In this document: positions 1 through 8,155 of the stretch, in pieces
Position numbering within the stretch: position 1 is the stretch's first letter
Layout of the letters: every line of letters starts with the position of its first letter
Assembly (NCBI GenBank): GCA_011774835.1
Contig: JAACAK010000046.1
Span: 30,459 to 94,458 of the forward strand
Source: Candidatus Kutchimonas denitrificans
GTDB taxonomy: Bacteria > Gemmatimonadota > Gemmatimonadetes > Palauibacterales > KS3-K002
Reading direction: 5' to 3'
DNA: 64,000 bases
Notes under the pieces: model-generated
What the model was told of the DNA's origin: nothing
Databases searched by the model: none
Seen by the model: the letters and a program-made list of their open reading frames with translations, nothing else
Made by a program: the position numbers and the translations under genes

Positions 1-1
1 C

Positions 2-196
2 CGGATCCGTTTGGGTATCTTTGGGGCTCCCGAGGTCGCCACGGCGGCGGAAGCTCACCGCGATTACATCGCCGGCGAAGTGCTGGCTGTCGAGGTAGAG
101 ATCGGGCCGGGCGCCCCGGGTGGCGACGGGTACGAACACCTGAGGGAAATCAAGCTGGACGGCCGTGAAGCCGTGATCGGGGTCGAGGTCAGCTGA
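2..196 (+). CDS. ileS: isoleucyl-tRNA synthetase, C-terminal fragment
   Basis: This is the last 64 codons of a gene that begins before the window. The peptide has the pattern of the extreme C-terminal domain (DUF5915 type) of the long bacterial IleRS form: RIRLGI, then AAEAHRDYIAGEVLAVEV and a closing LDGREAVIGVEV. IleRS charges tRNA-Ile with isoleucine in the cytoplasm. The identification is supported by context, since ileS commonly sits just upstream of dksA/traR-like and lspA genes, as here. No catalytic motif (HIGH, KMSKS) is in view, so the call rests on the tail and on synteny. Confidence 0.6.
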   Translation, partial: RIRLGIFGAPEVATAAEAHRDYIAGEVLAVEVEIGPGAPGGDGYEHLREIKLDGREAVIGVEVS

Positions 197-250
197 AACG
201 GAACAGTCGGAGCCCGGTGAGCGTTCACCGGTAATGCGAGGTAGAATAGA

Positions 251-637
251 ATGCCACTAGCCAAGAAAGATCTGGCGCACTTCGAGCAGCGCCTTCTCGA
301 GGAGCGAGAGAAGATAGTCAAGCAGTTGGCACAGTTCGACGAGTCCTTCTCTGATACGCTCCAGGGTTCGGACGGTGACCTGTCGGCCTACAGCTTTCAC
401 ATGGCGGACCAGGGGACCGATGCGATGGAGCGCGAGAAGGCGTTCCTCTTCGCCAGCAAGGAAGGCCGTTTCCTGTACCACATCGACGAGGCCTTGCGCC
501 GCCTCTACCAGACGCCGGAAGCCTACGGCTACTGCCAGGAATGCGGCAACGAGATCGGTTTCGAGCGGCTGGATGCCCTGCCGCACGCTCGACTGTGCAT
601 CAGGTGCAAAGAGCGCGAGGAGAACGGTGACTCCTAA
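251..637 (+). CDS. DksA/TraR-family zinc-finger protein
   Basis: A 128-residue protein with an N-terminal helical hairpin (about residues 5-85) and a C4 zinc finger near the C-terminus: CQEC at about 98-101 and CIRC at about 117-120. This is the layout of the DksA/TraR family, whose members insert the coiled coil into the RNA polymerase secondary channel and modulate initiation. It is shorter than E. coli DksA (151 aa) and lacks an obvious DxxDxA tip, so it may be a TraR-like variant rather than a true DksA. It lies between ileS and lspA and overlaps the lspA start, which suggests co-transcription. Confidence 0.85.
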   Translation: MPLAKKDLAHFEQRLLEEREKIVKQLAQFDESFSDTLQGSDGDLSAYSFHMADQGTDAMEREKAFLFASKEGRFLYHIDEALRRLYQTPEAYGYCQECGNEIGFERLDALPHARLCIRCKEREENGDS

Positions 638-1199
638 CGGCTATTCCCGGGCGGAGGAAGCGACGCGGCGCGAGGAACTAGCTAGCGGGGTGGGCGTGCG
701 CAGCAAGTTGGGCATACTCGCTGCTACCACCGGGTCGATCCTGTTCCTGGACCTGTTGACCAAGTTCGGGGTGCAAAACTCGCTGCATCTCTACGACTCG
801 ATACCGGTCATCGGCGACTTCTTTCGTCTAACCTATATCCATAACCCGGGCGCTGCGTTCGGGTTGCATCTGGGACCCTATTCGCGGTTCATCTTTCTGG
901 GTCTCGCTTTCGTTGCGCTCGGCGTGTTGCTGGTCATGTATCGGCAGACGCCGGCCGAGGACAAGCTGCGGCTGTTCGCTATCGGCTCGATAGCGGGCGG
1001 CGCGTTGGGAAATGTCATCGATCGGATCCGATCGGCCGCAGGCGTGGTCGACTTTCTCGATTTCGGGATCGGGAACCTGCGCTGGCCGGTCTTCAACATC
1101 GCGGACACCGCGGTGACGATCGGTGCGATCCTGCTGCTCGCCTCGCTCTGGGCGGAGGACCAGCAGCAGCGCGAAAAAGGGACGAGTGAAACGAATTGA
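627..1199 (+). CDS. lspA: lipoprotein signal peptidase II
   Basis: LspA is the inner-membrane aspartic protease that removes the signal peptide of prolipoproteins after diacylglyceryl transfer. The frame shows four hydrophobic segments and the family signatures: LDLLTK (D42), NPGAAFG, GNVIDR, VVDFLDF and FNIADTA. The expected catalytic aspartates are D142 and D160, counted from the GTG at 627. That GTG follows AGGAGA at 618-623 and overlaps the upstream zinc-finger gene. A start at the GTGs at 690 or 696 would give a protein nearer the usual 160-170 aa, so the first 21-23 residues are uncertain. Many lipoproteins in this window would be its substrates. Confidence 0.95.
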   Translation: MTPNGYSRAEEATRREELASGVGVRSKLGILAATTGSILFLDLLTKFGVQNSLHLYDSIPVIGDFFRLTYIHNPGAAFGLHLGPYSRFIFLGLAFVALGVLLVMYRQTPAEDKLRLFAIGSIAGGALGNVIDRIRSAAGVVDFLDFGIGNLRWPVFNIADTAVTIGAILLLASLWAEDQQQREKGTSETN

Positions 1200-2160
1200 G
1201 GATGCGGACGGCACGGTAATCCATACGCTCCATGTGGACGAGCCCAGCGGGGAAAGGCTCGACCGCTATCTCGCCCAGGTCCTCTCGCTCTCCCGCTCAC
1301 AATCCGCCGCGCTGATCGAGGCCGGCAACGTCAAAGTCAACGGGCAGACCCCCAAGAAGAGCCACGTCCCGGCGGTCGGGGACGAGATCGTCGCCGTGGT
1401 TCCGCCGCCCGATCCTCTGGAGGTCGAGCCCGAACCGATCCCAGTCGAGATTCTGTACGAGGACGATGCCCTGCTGGTCGTGAACAAGCCGGCCGGCATG
1501 GTCGTCCACCCCGCGCCCGGCCATTCGGCCGGTACGCTGGTCAACGCCCTGCTGCATCACGCTGGCAGTTTGTCGTCGATCGGCGGTTCGAGTCGCCCCG
1601 GCGTCGTTCATCGGCTCGATAAGGACACCTCTGGTCTGATCATCGTGGCCCGGGACGAATCGGCGCACCGACGCCTGTCTACGGCGCTGGCCCGCCGTCG
1701 CATATCGCGGAGTTATCTGGCGGCGTGCTGGGGACATCTGCCGCAGGACGAGATGGTAGTCGAGGCGGAGGTCGGACGCCATCGCCGCGATCGCAAGCGC
1801 ATGGCAGTGGTCCCCGAAGGCCGACCGGCGATCACCGAGCTGCAGCTGCTCGAGCGCTGGCGGGCCGCCGACCTGCTGAGCGTTCGGCTGGGTACGGGCC
1901 GAACTCACCAGATCCGGGTCCACCTGCTGCACATCGGGCACCCGGTGGTGGGGGACCGGCAATACGCCGAAGGCTGGGAGCGCGGCATGTCTGGGGTGGG
2001 CCGATGGGCGCGGGACCTGGCGAATCGGGTGCCGCGGCAGTTCCTCCACGCGACGGAACTCCGTTTCCGACACCCACTTACGGGTCGTGAGCTGGAGTTC
2101 GTCGCGCCGTTGCCGGAGGACCTGGCGGAGGCCGCCGAGTGGGCCCGCCGGACGAGTTGA
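1186..2160 (+). CDS. rluD: 23S rRNA pseudouridine synthase, RluD type
   Basis: A 324-aa RluA/RluD-family pseudouridine synthase. An S4 RNA-binding domain occupies about residues 22-75, followed by the catalytic domain with the HRLDKDTSG motif; D145 is the expected nucleophile. The later HQIRVH and GDRQY motifs also match. The presence of the S4 domain and the length point to RluD, which modifies helix 69 of 23S rRNA, but RluC-like specificity cannot be excluded from sequence alone. The GTG start overlaps the end of lspA, a gene order (lspA-rluD) common in many bacteria. The stop codon sits inside the -35 hexamer of the next promoter. Confidence 0.9.
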   Translation: MKRIEDADGTVIHTLHVDEPSGERLDRYLAQVLSLSRSQSAALIEAGNVKVNGQTPKKSHVPAVGDEIVAVVPPPDPLEVEPEPIPVEILYEDDALLVVNKPAGMVVHPAPGHSAGTLVNALLHHAGSLSSIGGSSRPGVVHRLDKDTSGLIIVARDESAHRRLSTALARRRISRSYLAACWGHLPQDEMVVEAEVGRHRRDRKRMAVVPEGRPAITELQLLERWRAADLLSVRLGTGRTHQIRVHLLHIGHPVVGDRQYAEGWERGMSGVGRWARDLANRVPRQFLHATELRFRHPLTGRELEFVAPLPEDLAEAAEWARRTS

Positions 2161-2185
2161 CCGGCGTCTTAGTCGTTATTATACT
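2157..2185 (+). promoter_or_regulatory. sigma70-like promoter of the che/mgl operon
   Basis: TTGACC at 2157-2162 and TATACT at 2180-2185 are separated by exactly 17 bases. The -35 overlaps the rluD stop codon. The -10 lies in an AT-rich patch that stands out in this GC-rich DNA. The predicted start of transcription is near 2192, about 60 bases before cheW. It is the only clear promoter I see before the run of overlapping genes ending at 17775. Confidence 0.65.
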
Positions 2186-2252
2186 TATACTTCCGCGTAT
2201 CCCTCCCCCCAGGAAATTCCCCTGACCTTTGACCGTTTCGAGGTGCGACCCG

Positions 2253-2750
2253 GTGTCTCGTTCCGCCAGGCGCCAGATCCTGTTTGAAGTCGGCCCTCAC
2301 CTGCTCGCTGCCGATGCTCAAGAGATTTGCGAAGTGCGAGAGCCGTCCAGAGCCACGCCGGTCCCCGGCTCGGTTCCCGGGATAGCGGGGCTCATCAACC
2401 TGCGCGGCACGCTCGTGGTTGCCGGCGAGCTTGCAACGCTGCTTGGTCTCGAGCCGCTGAAGAGCGAGGAGGCGACTCTGATTGTCTTTGAGGAGAGCGA
2501 ACAACGCATCGCGCTGGAAGTCGATCGGTTGGTCGGTGTGAGCGAAGTCGATCGGGAGGAGCTCGATGTGAAGGGCGATCTTCTGGAGGCGCTCGGCGCG
2601 CGCGATCTGGTGGCGGGTGTCGGCCAGTACGAAGACCGCCCGTTCTTCCAGCTCGATATGAAGGCGTTGTTCGCACGCGTTCTCGACCGGGAAGGCGACG
2701 GTGATGGTGCGCGACAGCTCGGATCGCCAGGAGGATGGGAAGCCACATGA
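2253..2750 (+). CDS. cheW: CheW-like chemotaxis coupling protein
   Basis: A 165-aa single CheW domain: QILFEVG and LLAADAQEICEVRE in the first strand region, then VPGSVPGIAGLINLRG, which is the classic CheW signature of a proline-rich entry followed by GLINLRG, and a C-terminal half with LEVDRLVGVSEVD. CheW couples receptors to the CheA kinase in chemosensory arrays. The GTG at 2253 is chosen because AGGTG lies 7 bases upstream; an upstream TTG at 2229 has no ribosome-binding site. It is the first gene of the operon and overlaps cheY by four bases. A second, double CheW protein ends the operon at 16699-17775. Confidence 0.88.
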   Translation: MSRSARRQILFEVGPHLLAADAQEICEVREPSRATPVPGSVPGIAGLINLRGTLVVAGELATLLGLEPLKSEEATLIVFEESEQRIALEVDRLVGVSEVDREELDVKGDLLEALGARDLVAGVGQYEDRPFFQLDMKALFARVLDREGDGDGARQLGSPGGWEAT

Positions 2751-3109
2751 GCCGGACAGTTCTGATCGTCGATGACGCGATGTTCATGCGCACGATGATA
2801 GCCGACATTCTCAAGGGTGCCGATTTCGAGGTCGTTGGCGAAGCGTCGTCGGGCGTCGAAGCGGTTCAGAAATACCGAGAACTGAAGCCCGACCTCGTCA
2901 CGATGGACATCGTGATGCCCGACATGGGCGGCATCGATGCGGTGCGCGAGATCATCAAAGAGGATCCGGACGCCAGGATCCTCATGTGCAGCGCTATGGG
3001 GCAGCAGGGACTGGTGGTGGAGGCGATACAGGCAGGGGCTCGCGACTTCGTGGTCAAACCCTTCCAGCCCTCCCGAGTGCTCGAAGCTGTCCAGCGTCTA
3101 CTGGGATGA
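2747..3109 (+). CDS. cheY: CheY-like single-domain response regulator
   Basis: A 120-aa stand-alone receiver domain with the acidic pair D9-D10, phospho-acceptor D54 in TMDIVMPDMGG, S82 in the switch position and K104 in VVKPF. It should accept phosphate from the adjacent CheA and be dephosphorylated by CheC. The ATG at 2747 overlaps the cheW stop as ATGA; an upstream in-frame ATG at 2735 is only one base after AGGAGG and is less likely. It has no output domain, so the effector must be a binding partner: a flagellar switch, a motor protein or the MglA/PATAN proteins of the same operon. The sequence does not say which. Confidence 0.92.
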   Translation: MSRTVLIVDDAMFMRTMIADILKGADFEVVGEASSGVEAVQKYRELKPDLVTMDIVMPDMGGIDAVREIIKEDPDARILMCSAMGQQGLVVEAIQAGARDFVVKPFQPSRVLEAVQRLLG

Positions 3110-4806
3110 GCCAGCAGGAAAAATACGCAGAGCTGTTTGCGGCTGAAGCGCGCGAGCATCTGGCTGAGATGAGTCGTGCGCTCGTCGTTCTCGAGAGCGA
3201 GCCGGGGGATCGCGACTCGCTCGACGCGATCTTCCGCTCGGTTCACACGATCAAGGGAATGGCGGCGGCGATGGGTTACGAGGTCGCGGCCCGGCTCGCT
3301 CACGCTATCGAGTCGGTCCTCGACGAGCTGCGTCAGGACAGACGCCAGGTCGACTCGGAAGTGATCGATTTGCTGCTCGACGGCACCGATCAGCTCGAGG
3401 AGGTCGTCGTCGCCACCGTCGAGGGCGAGAAGCTCCCCGACCCGGCCGTGACCATCGAGCGCCTCGTGCTCTGGAGACTGGCTGCGGACCAGGCGGACGA
3501 CGCGGAGGATTCCGATGCCGATTCCGAGCCCGCTGAGACGACCGCAACGTCGCGGAGCAAGGCCGGCGCGATCGGGCCGGTGCCGGCAGGCCGTGGCCGA
3601 CCCGGGCTCGGCGGTCGTGCCGATAGCCGGGTCCGTGTCGACATCCGGCGGCTCGACGCTCTGATGAACCTGATCGGTGAGCTGGCAATCGTTCGCGGAC
3701 GGTTGCGGGCGCTGGCTGCCGAGACGGGCTTGAACCCGCTTCAGGAGGCCGTCGAGCGAGCGGGCGGCCTGATCAGCGAGATGCAGAGCGAGGTCATCGA
3801 GAGTCGCATGGTTCCGGTATGGCAGGTCTTCGACCGTTTTCCGCGCCTGGTCCGGGACGCAGCCCGCAAGCTGGACAAGGAGGTCGAATTCGAGATGAGC
3901 GGGAAGAACCTCGAGCTCGATCGCGCCCTGCTGGACGCGATCAGCGACCCGCTGGTCCATCTGCTTCGGAATGCCGTGGACCATGGCCTCGAGACGGCGG
4001 CGCAGCGCGCGAAAGCGGGCAAGCCGGCGGCAGGGCGGATCGAGCTGGCGGCCAGGCGCGAGAAGTCACGGGTGATCATCGAGGTCAGCGATGACGGCCG
4101 CGGCATCGACCGGGACGCCGTATTGAAGCAGGCGCGGGCCCAGGGGTTGATCGATGGCGACGGCACGACCTCCGACCAGGAGCTGTTCAGGATTATGGCG
4201 CGGCCGGGCTTCTCGACAGTGGAGAACGTGACCGAGCTCTCCGGCCGCGGCGTCGGACTCAACGTCGTCGAAGACGCGATCCGCGGATTGGGCGGTTCGG
4301 TCGAGCTCCAGACCGAGAAAGGCGTCGGGACGACCTTCAGGATGGAGATGCCCGTCACGCTGGCCATCCTTCGCGCGTTGCTCGTGGAGATCGGTGGCCA
4401 GGTCTACGCGATCCCCGCCACGTTTACCCGGGAAAGCATCGAGCTCGATGGGACGGCCGTCGCTCGGGCGCATGGCCGCGAATGGATCAGGTGGCGCGAG
4501 GATCGCGTGCCGCTCCTCCGGCTCGGGCGGCTGTTCGATGCCGAGCGTGGATCCGAGGTCGATAGCGATGACCTCCTGCATGTGGTGGCGCTGGAATTCG
4601 GCAGCTCGTTCCTGGCTGTCTCGGTGGATCGCTTCTTGGGTGAGGAGGAGATCGTCGTCAAGCCATTCGCCATGCCACTCGGTGCCGTTCCGGTCTTCTC
4701 AGGTGCGACCGTGCGACCGAACGGGTTGGCCGCGCTGGTCATCGATGTCGGCAGCCTCGCGAGATGGCCCGAAGAGCCGGACGCCCGAATACCATTAGCC
4801 AGCTAA
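3106..4806 (+). CDS. cheA: chemotaxis histidine kinase CheA
   Basis: A 566-aa CheA. An HPt domain carries H47 in SVHTIKG. After an acidic, low-complexity linker (about 125-180) comes the P3 dimerisation helix pair (RRLDALMNLIGELAIVRGRL). The P4 ATPase has an N box (LLRNAVDHG), a G1 box (DDGRGID) and FSTVENVTELSGRGVGLNVV as F/G2 boxes. A P5 CheW-like domain closes the protein. No convincing P2 domain for CheY/CheB docking is visible, and the protein is shorter than E. coli CheA (654 aa). It autophosphorylates on H47 and passes phosphate to CheY and CheB. It overlaps cheY by four bases. Confidence 0.96.
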   Translation: MSQQEKYAELFAAEAREHLAEMSRALVVLESEPGDRDSLDAIFRSVHTIKGMAAAMGYEVAARLAHAIESVLDELRQDRRQVDSEVIDLLLDGTDQLEEVVVATVEGEKLPDPAVTIERLVLWRLAADQADDAEDSDADSEPAETTATSRSKAGAIGPVPAGRGRPGLGGRADSRVRVDIRRLDALMNLIGELAIVRGRLRALAAETGLNPLQEAVERAGGLISEMQSEVIESRMVPVWQVFDRFPRLVRDAARKLDKEVEFEMSGKNLELDRALLDAISDPLVHLLRNAVDHGLETAAQRAKAGKPAAGRIELAARREKSRVIIEVSDDGRGIDRDAVLKQARAQGLIDGDGTTSDQELFRIMARPGFSTVENVTELSGRGVGLNVVEDAIRGLGGSVELQTEKGVGTTFRMEMPVTLAILRALLVEIGGQVYAIPATFTRESIELDGTAVARAHGREWIRWREDRVPLLRLGRLFDAERGSEVDSDDLLHVVALEFGSSFLAVSVDRFLGEEEIVVKPFAMPLGAVPVFSGATVRPNGLAALVIDVGSLARWPEEPDARIPLAS

Positions 4807-4810
4807 TCGA

Positions 4811-5431
4811 ATGAACGAGTCACAGCAGCTCCGCGATCTCGAGCTCGACGCCTTGAAGGAAGTCGCGAACGTAGGCGCCGGCCATGCCGCCACGGCGCTC
4901 AGCCAGCTGACCAACCGCCGCGTCATGATCGACGTGCCCGAGGTCGCGGTCTGCCCCATCGAGGAGGCCGCCAACGCCGTCGGCAACGGGAATTCCGTCG
5001 TGGCCGCCGTGCTGATGCACGTCCTCGGCGACCTGACGGGGCGCAGCCTCTTGTTGTTCGAGAAGGAGTGCGCGATGCGGCTGGCTCAGATGCTCCTCGA
5101 TCGAGAAGAGAGCGCCAGCCGGGTATTCGGGGAGCTGGAGCAGTCATCCATCAAAGAGACGGCCAACATACTGACCGGCGCGTACCTGAACGGATTGTCC
5201 GATCTTCTCGGTTTGATGCTAATCCCGTCGGTCCCCAGCCTGGCTGTGGATCTGTGCGGCGCGATCCTGTCGACCACGTACCTGAACTTCGGTCACGATC
5301 GCAGCTACGTCATAATCCTGGATACGCGGTTCAAATTCGAGCCCGGCGAATCGAGCATGGAGGGTCATTTCGTCCTGCTGCCGGACCCGGCGAGCCTGCG
5401 GGTGATCCTGAAAGCGGCACGGGTAAAGTAG
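4811..5431 (+). CDS. cheC: CheY-P phosphatase CheC
   Basis: A 206-aa CheC/CheX/FliY-family protein. Both active-site helices with the E-x2-N pattern are intact: E17/N20 in LKEVANVGAGHAATALS and E116/N119 in IKETANILTGAYLNGLS. This matches a full CheC, which dephosphorylates CheY-P and also binds CheD. A cheD gene lies later in the same operon (15148-15627), so the CheC-CheD feedback known from Bacillus and Thermotoga is plausible here. It starts four bases after cheA. Confidence 0.93.
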   Translation: MNESQQLRDLELDALKEVANVGAGHAATALSQLTNRRVMIDVPEVAVCPIEEAANAVGNGNSVVAAVLMHVLGDLTGRSLLLFEKECAMRLAQMLLDREESASRVFGELEQSSIKETANILTGAYLNGLSDLLGLMLIPSVPSLAVDLCGAILSTTYLNFGHDRSYVIILDTRFKFEPGESSMEGHFVLLPDPASLRVILKAARVK

Positions 5432-5434
5432 GGC

Positions 5435-8155
5435 ATGGCAAAAGCCGTTCACTCCGAGGGCGATCTCCGAGTTCTGCGGGCGCTCTCGAATCGTATCGAC
5501 CCCGGTGACGCGGGCGCGTTCAACAACCTGGGCGTCGTGTACTATCAGAAGGGGCTGTTCGAAGAGTCGATCGAGCAGTTCCGGCGCGCGCTCGCCATCG
5601 ATCCCAAGATGGAGGTGGCGCGCCGCAACCTCGACATCGCCTACCATCAGACCGGCTTCTACGACCGACAGATCGCGGGTCTGCTCGAGCGGCTCCGTGG
5701 CGACGAGTCCGACGACGACGCGCGCATGAAACTAGCCGAGGCCTACCTGCAGACCGGACGTGCCGACGACGCGATCGGTCATTACGAGACGCTGATCGCG
5801 AAGCGGCCGGGCGACGTTCAGGTGCTGGTCAAGCTGGGCACGGCCGAGAAGAGCCGCGGCGAGCTGAAGAAGGCGATCGACTGGTTCGAGCGGGCGCGGC
5901 GTGTCGACCCCGAGCGCCCGCTGGTCTACCTGCAACTGGGCGAGATCCTCTACAACCAGGGGATGAACGAAGAGGCGATCGCCCACCTGCGAAAAGCGCT
6001 GAAGTTGAACCCGGCGATCGCGGAGGCTCACCACCTGTTGAGCTTCGTGTACGGCGACATCGGGGATACCGAACGCGCCTCGCAGCACGCGCAGCGGGCG
6101 GCGGAGCTGAATCCTGCGGCGACGAAGGCTCAGACCAACCTGTCCCTCGATCGCTACAGCTCGGCGCGCTACGTCGAGCTGACCGGCAGCGAGGATCCGA
6201 CGCTGTCCACCGACGGGAAGCAGGCGTTCGCCCACTACAGCCTGGGTGTCGCGTTCCGCGCCCGCGGCCTGTACGAGGAGGCGCGGCGCGAATTCCAGCG
6301 GGGACGCGAGGCCGGCGAGGACGAGGCCCTGCTGGACCAGGCGGAAGCCGAATTGGCTCTGTTGGAGGGCGATGCCGAGGGTGCTCTGCGCCGCTATGAC
6401 AAGCTCCTCGCCGCGACGCCCGAGAGTCCGAAATTGTGGAACGAGCGCGGCGTAACCGTGCACCAGGTGGGACGCCTGGATGAGGCCGAGGAGTGTTACA
6501 ACCGTGCGCTGCGGATCGATAGCGGCTATGCCCTGGCCTGGAACAACGTGGGGGTTCTGAACGCGCACCGCGTGGACACCGCCGCCGCCGAACGGGCGCT
6601 GCGGCGGGCGCTCGACGCCCGGCCCGAGCTGGACGACGCGCGGCTGAACCTGGGCCTGTTGTGGATGAAGAACGGTCGGCACGACGCGGCGCTGCAGCTC
6701 TACAGCGACATGCTGCGGGCGGACCCGCAGCGTGCCGATGCGTGGAACGGCCTCGGCTCGGCGCTGATCGCGCTGGGACAGCTGGAGGAGGCGCGTAACG
6801 CCTTCGCCCGGTCGGTGGAAGCGAACCCCAACTATCCGCCCGCCCGCTACAACCTGAGCTTCGTCCTCGCCCGTCTCGGTGATCACGCGGGTGCATTGCG
6901 TGAGACCAAGGCGGCACTCGAGCTCGACCCGTATTACACGGCACCGCGCTACAAGCTGTCCATCGATCTTCAATACGAGGCCGGCGATGTCTGGGCTCCC
7001 GAGCTGGCTGCCCCGGAGCGGGTGGAGCCGCGTGGCCCCGGGGTTCGCGACTTCCGTTTCGATCCCGGCGAGCTGGAGAGCGTCTTCCAGGAACTGGACG
7101 TCGGGGAAGAGGCGCCCGATGAGGCGGCCGAGGAACGCCCGGTCGCCGAGGACCTCTTCGCGCTGGCCCGGGATTACCTGGCCAACGGGATGTACGAGCG
7201 CGCGCTCGCCGAAGCGACGCACGGCGTTCGTGAAGGTGGCGACGCCGTCGAGGGCGCCCTGATCATCGGCGAAACGTACTTCCAGCGTGGGCTGCACGGC
7301 GAAGCGCTCGAGCGATTCCGGAAGGCACGCGCCGCCCGACCGGACGATACCAACGCGTTGGCGGGGGTCACGCGCTGTCTCTTGCAGCTCGATCGGCTGG
7401 ACGAGGCGCGGGAGGTGGCTGAAGAGCTGCAGCCGCTGGCGGGAGCCAACGTGGAGCATCTGCTGATCGTTGGCGAGGCGTTGACCCGTGCGGGGGAGGC
7501 GAAGCGGGCGGTCGAGGTGCTCGATGCCGCTGCCCAGCTCGCGCCTGCCGATCCGGTCGTGCATCGCCACGTGGCACAGGCCGCACTGGCCGTGGGAAAC
7601 CGACGGCGGGCGAAAGACGCCTATCGGAAAGCCATCGCCGACGACCCCGACTTCGCCGCGGCCCGGGTCGAGCTCGGACGGATCCTGATCGACGAAGGAG
7701 CGTACAGAGAGGCAGAAGGCGAGATCCAGCAGGCGCTGGAGCTGATGCCGACTTACGCCGAGGCCAGTCTGGTGTTGGCCGATCTGATGGCGCGCCAGGG
7801 TCGAACGCGCGAGACGATCAACCTGCTGGCCGGGATGCTCCAATCGCAGCCCTACAATCCCGAGGCTTTGGAGCTGCTGGGGGAATCGCTGGCCAAGGAG
7901 GGGAGGCGCAGAGATGCCGAACAGGCTCTGTTGCGCGCCGTCCGTTTCGACCCCGAACGACCGACCGCGCTCTTGCGGTTGGGTGAGCTGGCGGGAGAGT
8001 CGGGCCGATATCGGGAGGCATTGGGCTACTGGCGTCGCCTCATAGAGCTGGATCCGGACAGCGAGGTCGCCGCCCGGGCTCGGATCCAGGCGCGTATGAC
8101 GTTGGGTGGTGCCCAGGGTTCGCTCGAGGGTGCACCGACGGGGAGTGGTGCCTGA
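5435..8155 (+). CDS. large cytoplasmic tetratricopeptide repeat protein
   Basis: A 906-aa protein with no signal peptide and no membrane segment, made almost wholly of degenerate 34-residue TPR units (for example AFNNLGVVYYQKGLFEESI, and AWNNVGVLNAHRVDTAAAE). A break at about residues 515-575 is acidic and proline-containing and separates an N-terminal from a C-terminal TPR superhelix. Such proteins are protein-interaction scaffolds. It starts three bases after cheC and its stop overlaps the ATG of the next PATAN-TPR gene. It probably assembles the Che or Mgl parts of the operon; its partners cannot be read from the sequence. Confidence 0.85.
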   Translation: MAKAVHSEGDLRVLRALSNRIDPGDAGAFNNLGVVYYQKGLFEESIEQFRRALAIDPKMEVARRNLDIAYHQTGFYDRQIAGLLERLRGDESDDDARMKLAEAYLQTGRADDAIGHYETLIAKRPGDVQVLVKLGTAEKSRGELKKAIDWFERARRVDPERPLVYLQLGEILYNQGMNEEAIAHLRKALKLNPAIAEAHHLLSFVYGDIGDTERASQHAQRAAELNPAATKAQTNLSLDRYSSARYVELTGSEDPTLSTDGKQAFAHYSLGVAFRARGLYEEARREFQRGREAGEDEALLDQAEAELALLEGDAEGALRRYDKLLAATPESPKLWNERGVTVHQVGRLDEAEECYNRALRIDSGYALAWNNVGVLNAHRVDTAAAERALRRALDARPELDDARLNLGLLWMKNGRHDAALQLYSDMLRADPQRADAWNGLGSALIALGQLEEARNAFARSVEANPNYPPARYNLSFVLARLGDHAGALRETKAALELDPYYTAPRYKLSIDLQYEAGDVWAPELAAPERVEPRGPGVRDFRFDPGELESVFQELDVGEEAPDEAAEERPVAEDLFALARDYLANGMYERALAEATHGVREGGDAVEGALIIGETYFQRGLHGEALERFRKARAARPDDTNALAGVTRCLLQLDRLDEAREVAEELQPLAGANVEHLLIVGEALTRAGEAKRAVEVLDAAAQLAPADPVVHRHVAQAALAVGNRRRAKDAYRKAIADDPDFAAARVELGRILIDEGAYREAEGEIQQALELMPTYAEASLVLADLMARQGRTRETINLLAGMLQSQPYNPEALELLGESLAKEGRRRDAEQALLRAVRFDPERPTALLRLGELAGESGRYREALGYWRRLIELDPDSEVAARARIQARMTLGGAQGSLEGAPTGSGA

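Noticed and set aside
5732..7843. A 703-codon open frame on the minus strand, antisense to the large TPR gene
   Set aside because: High-GC coding sequence leaves long open frames on the other strand; it has no motif and the plus-strand frame is a clear TPR protein.
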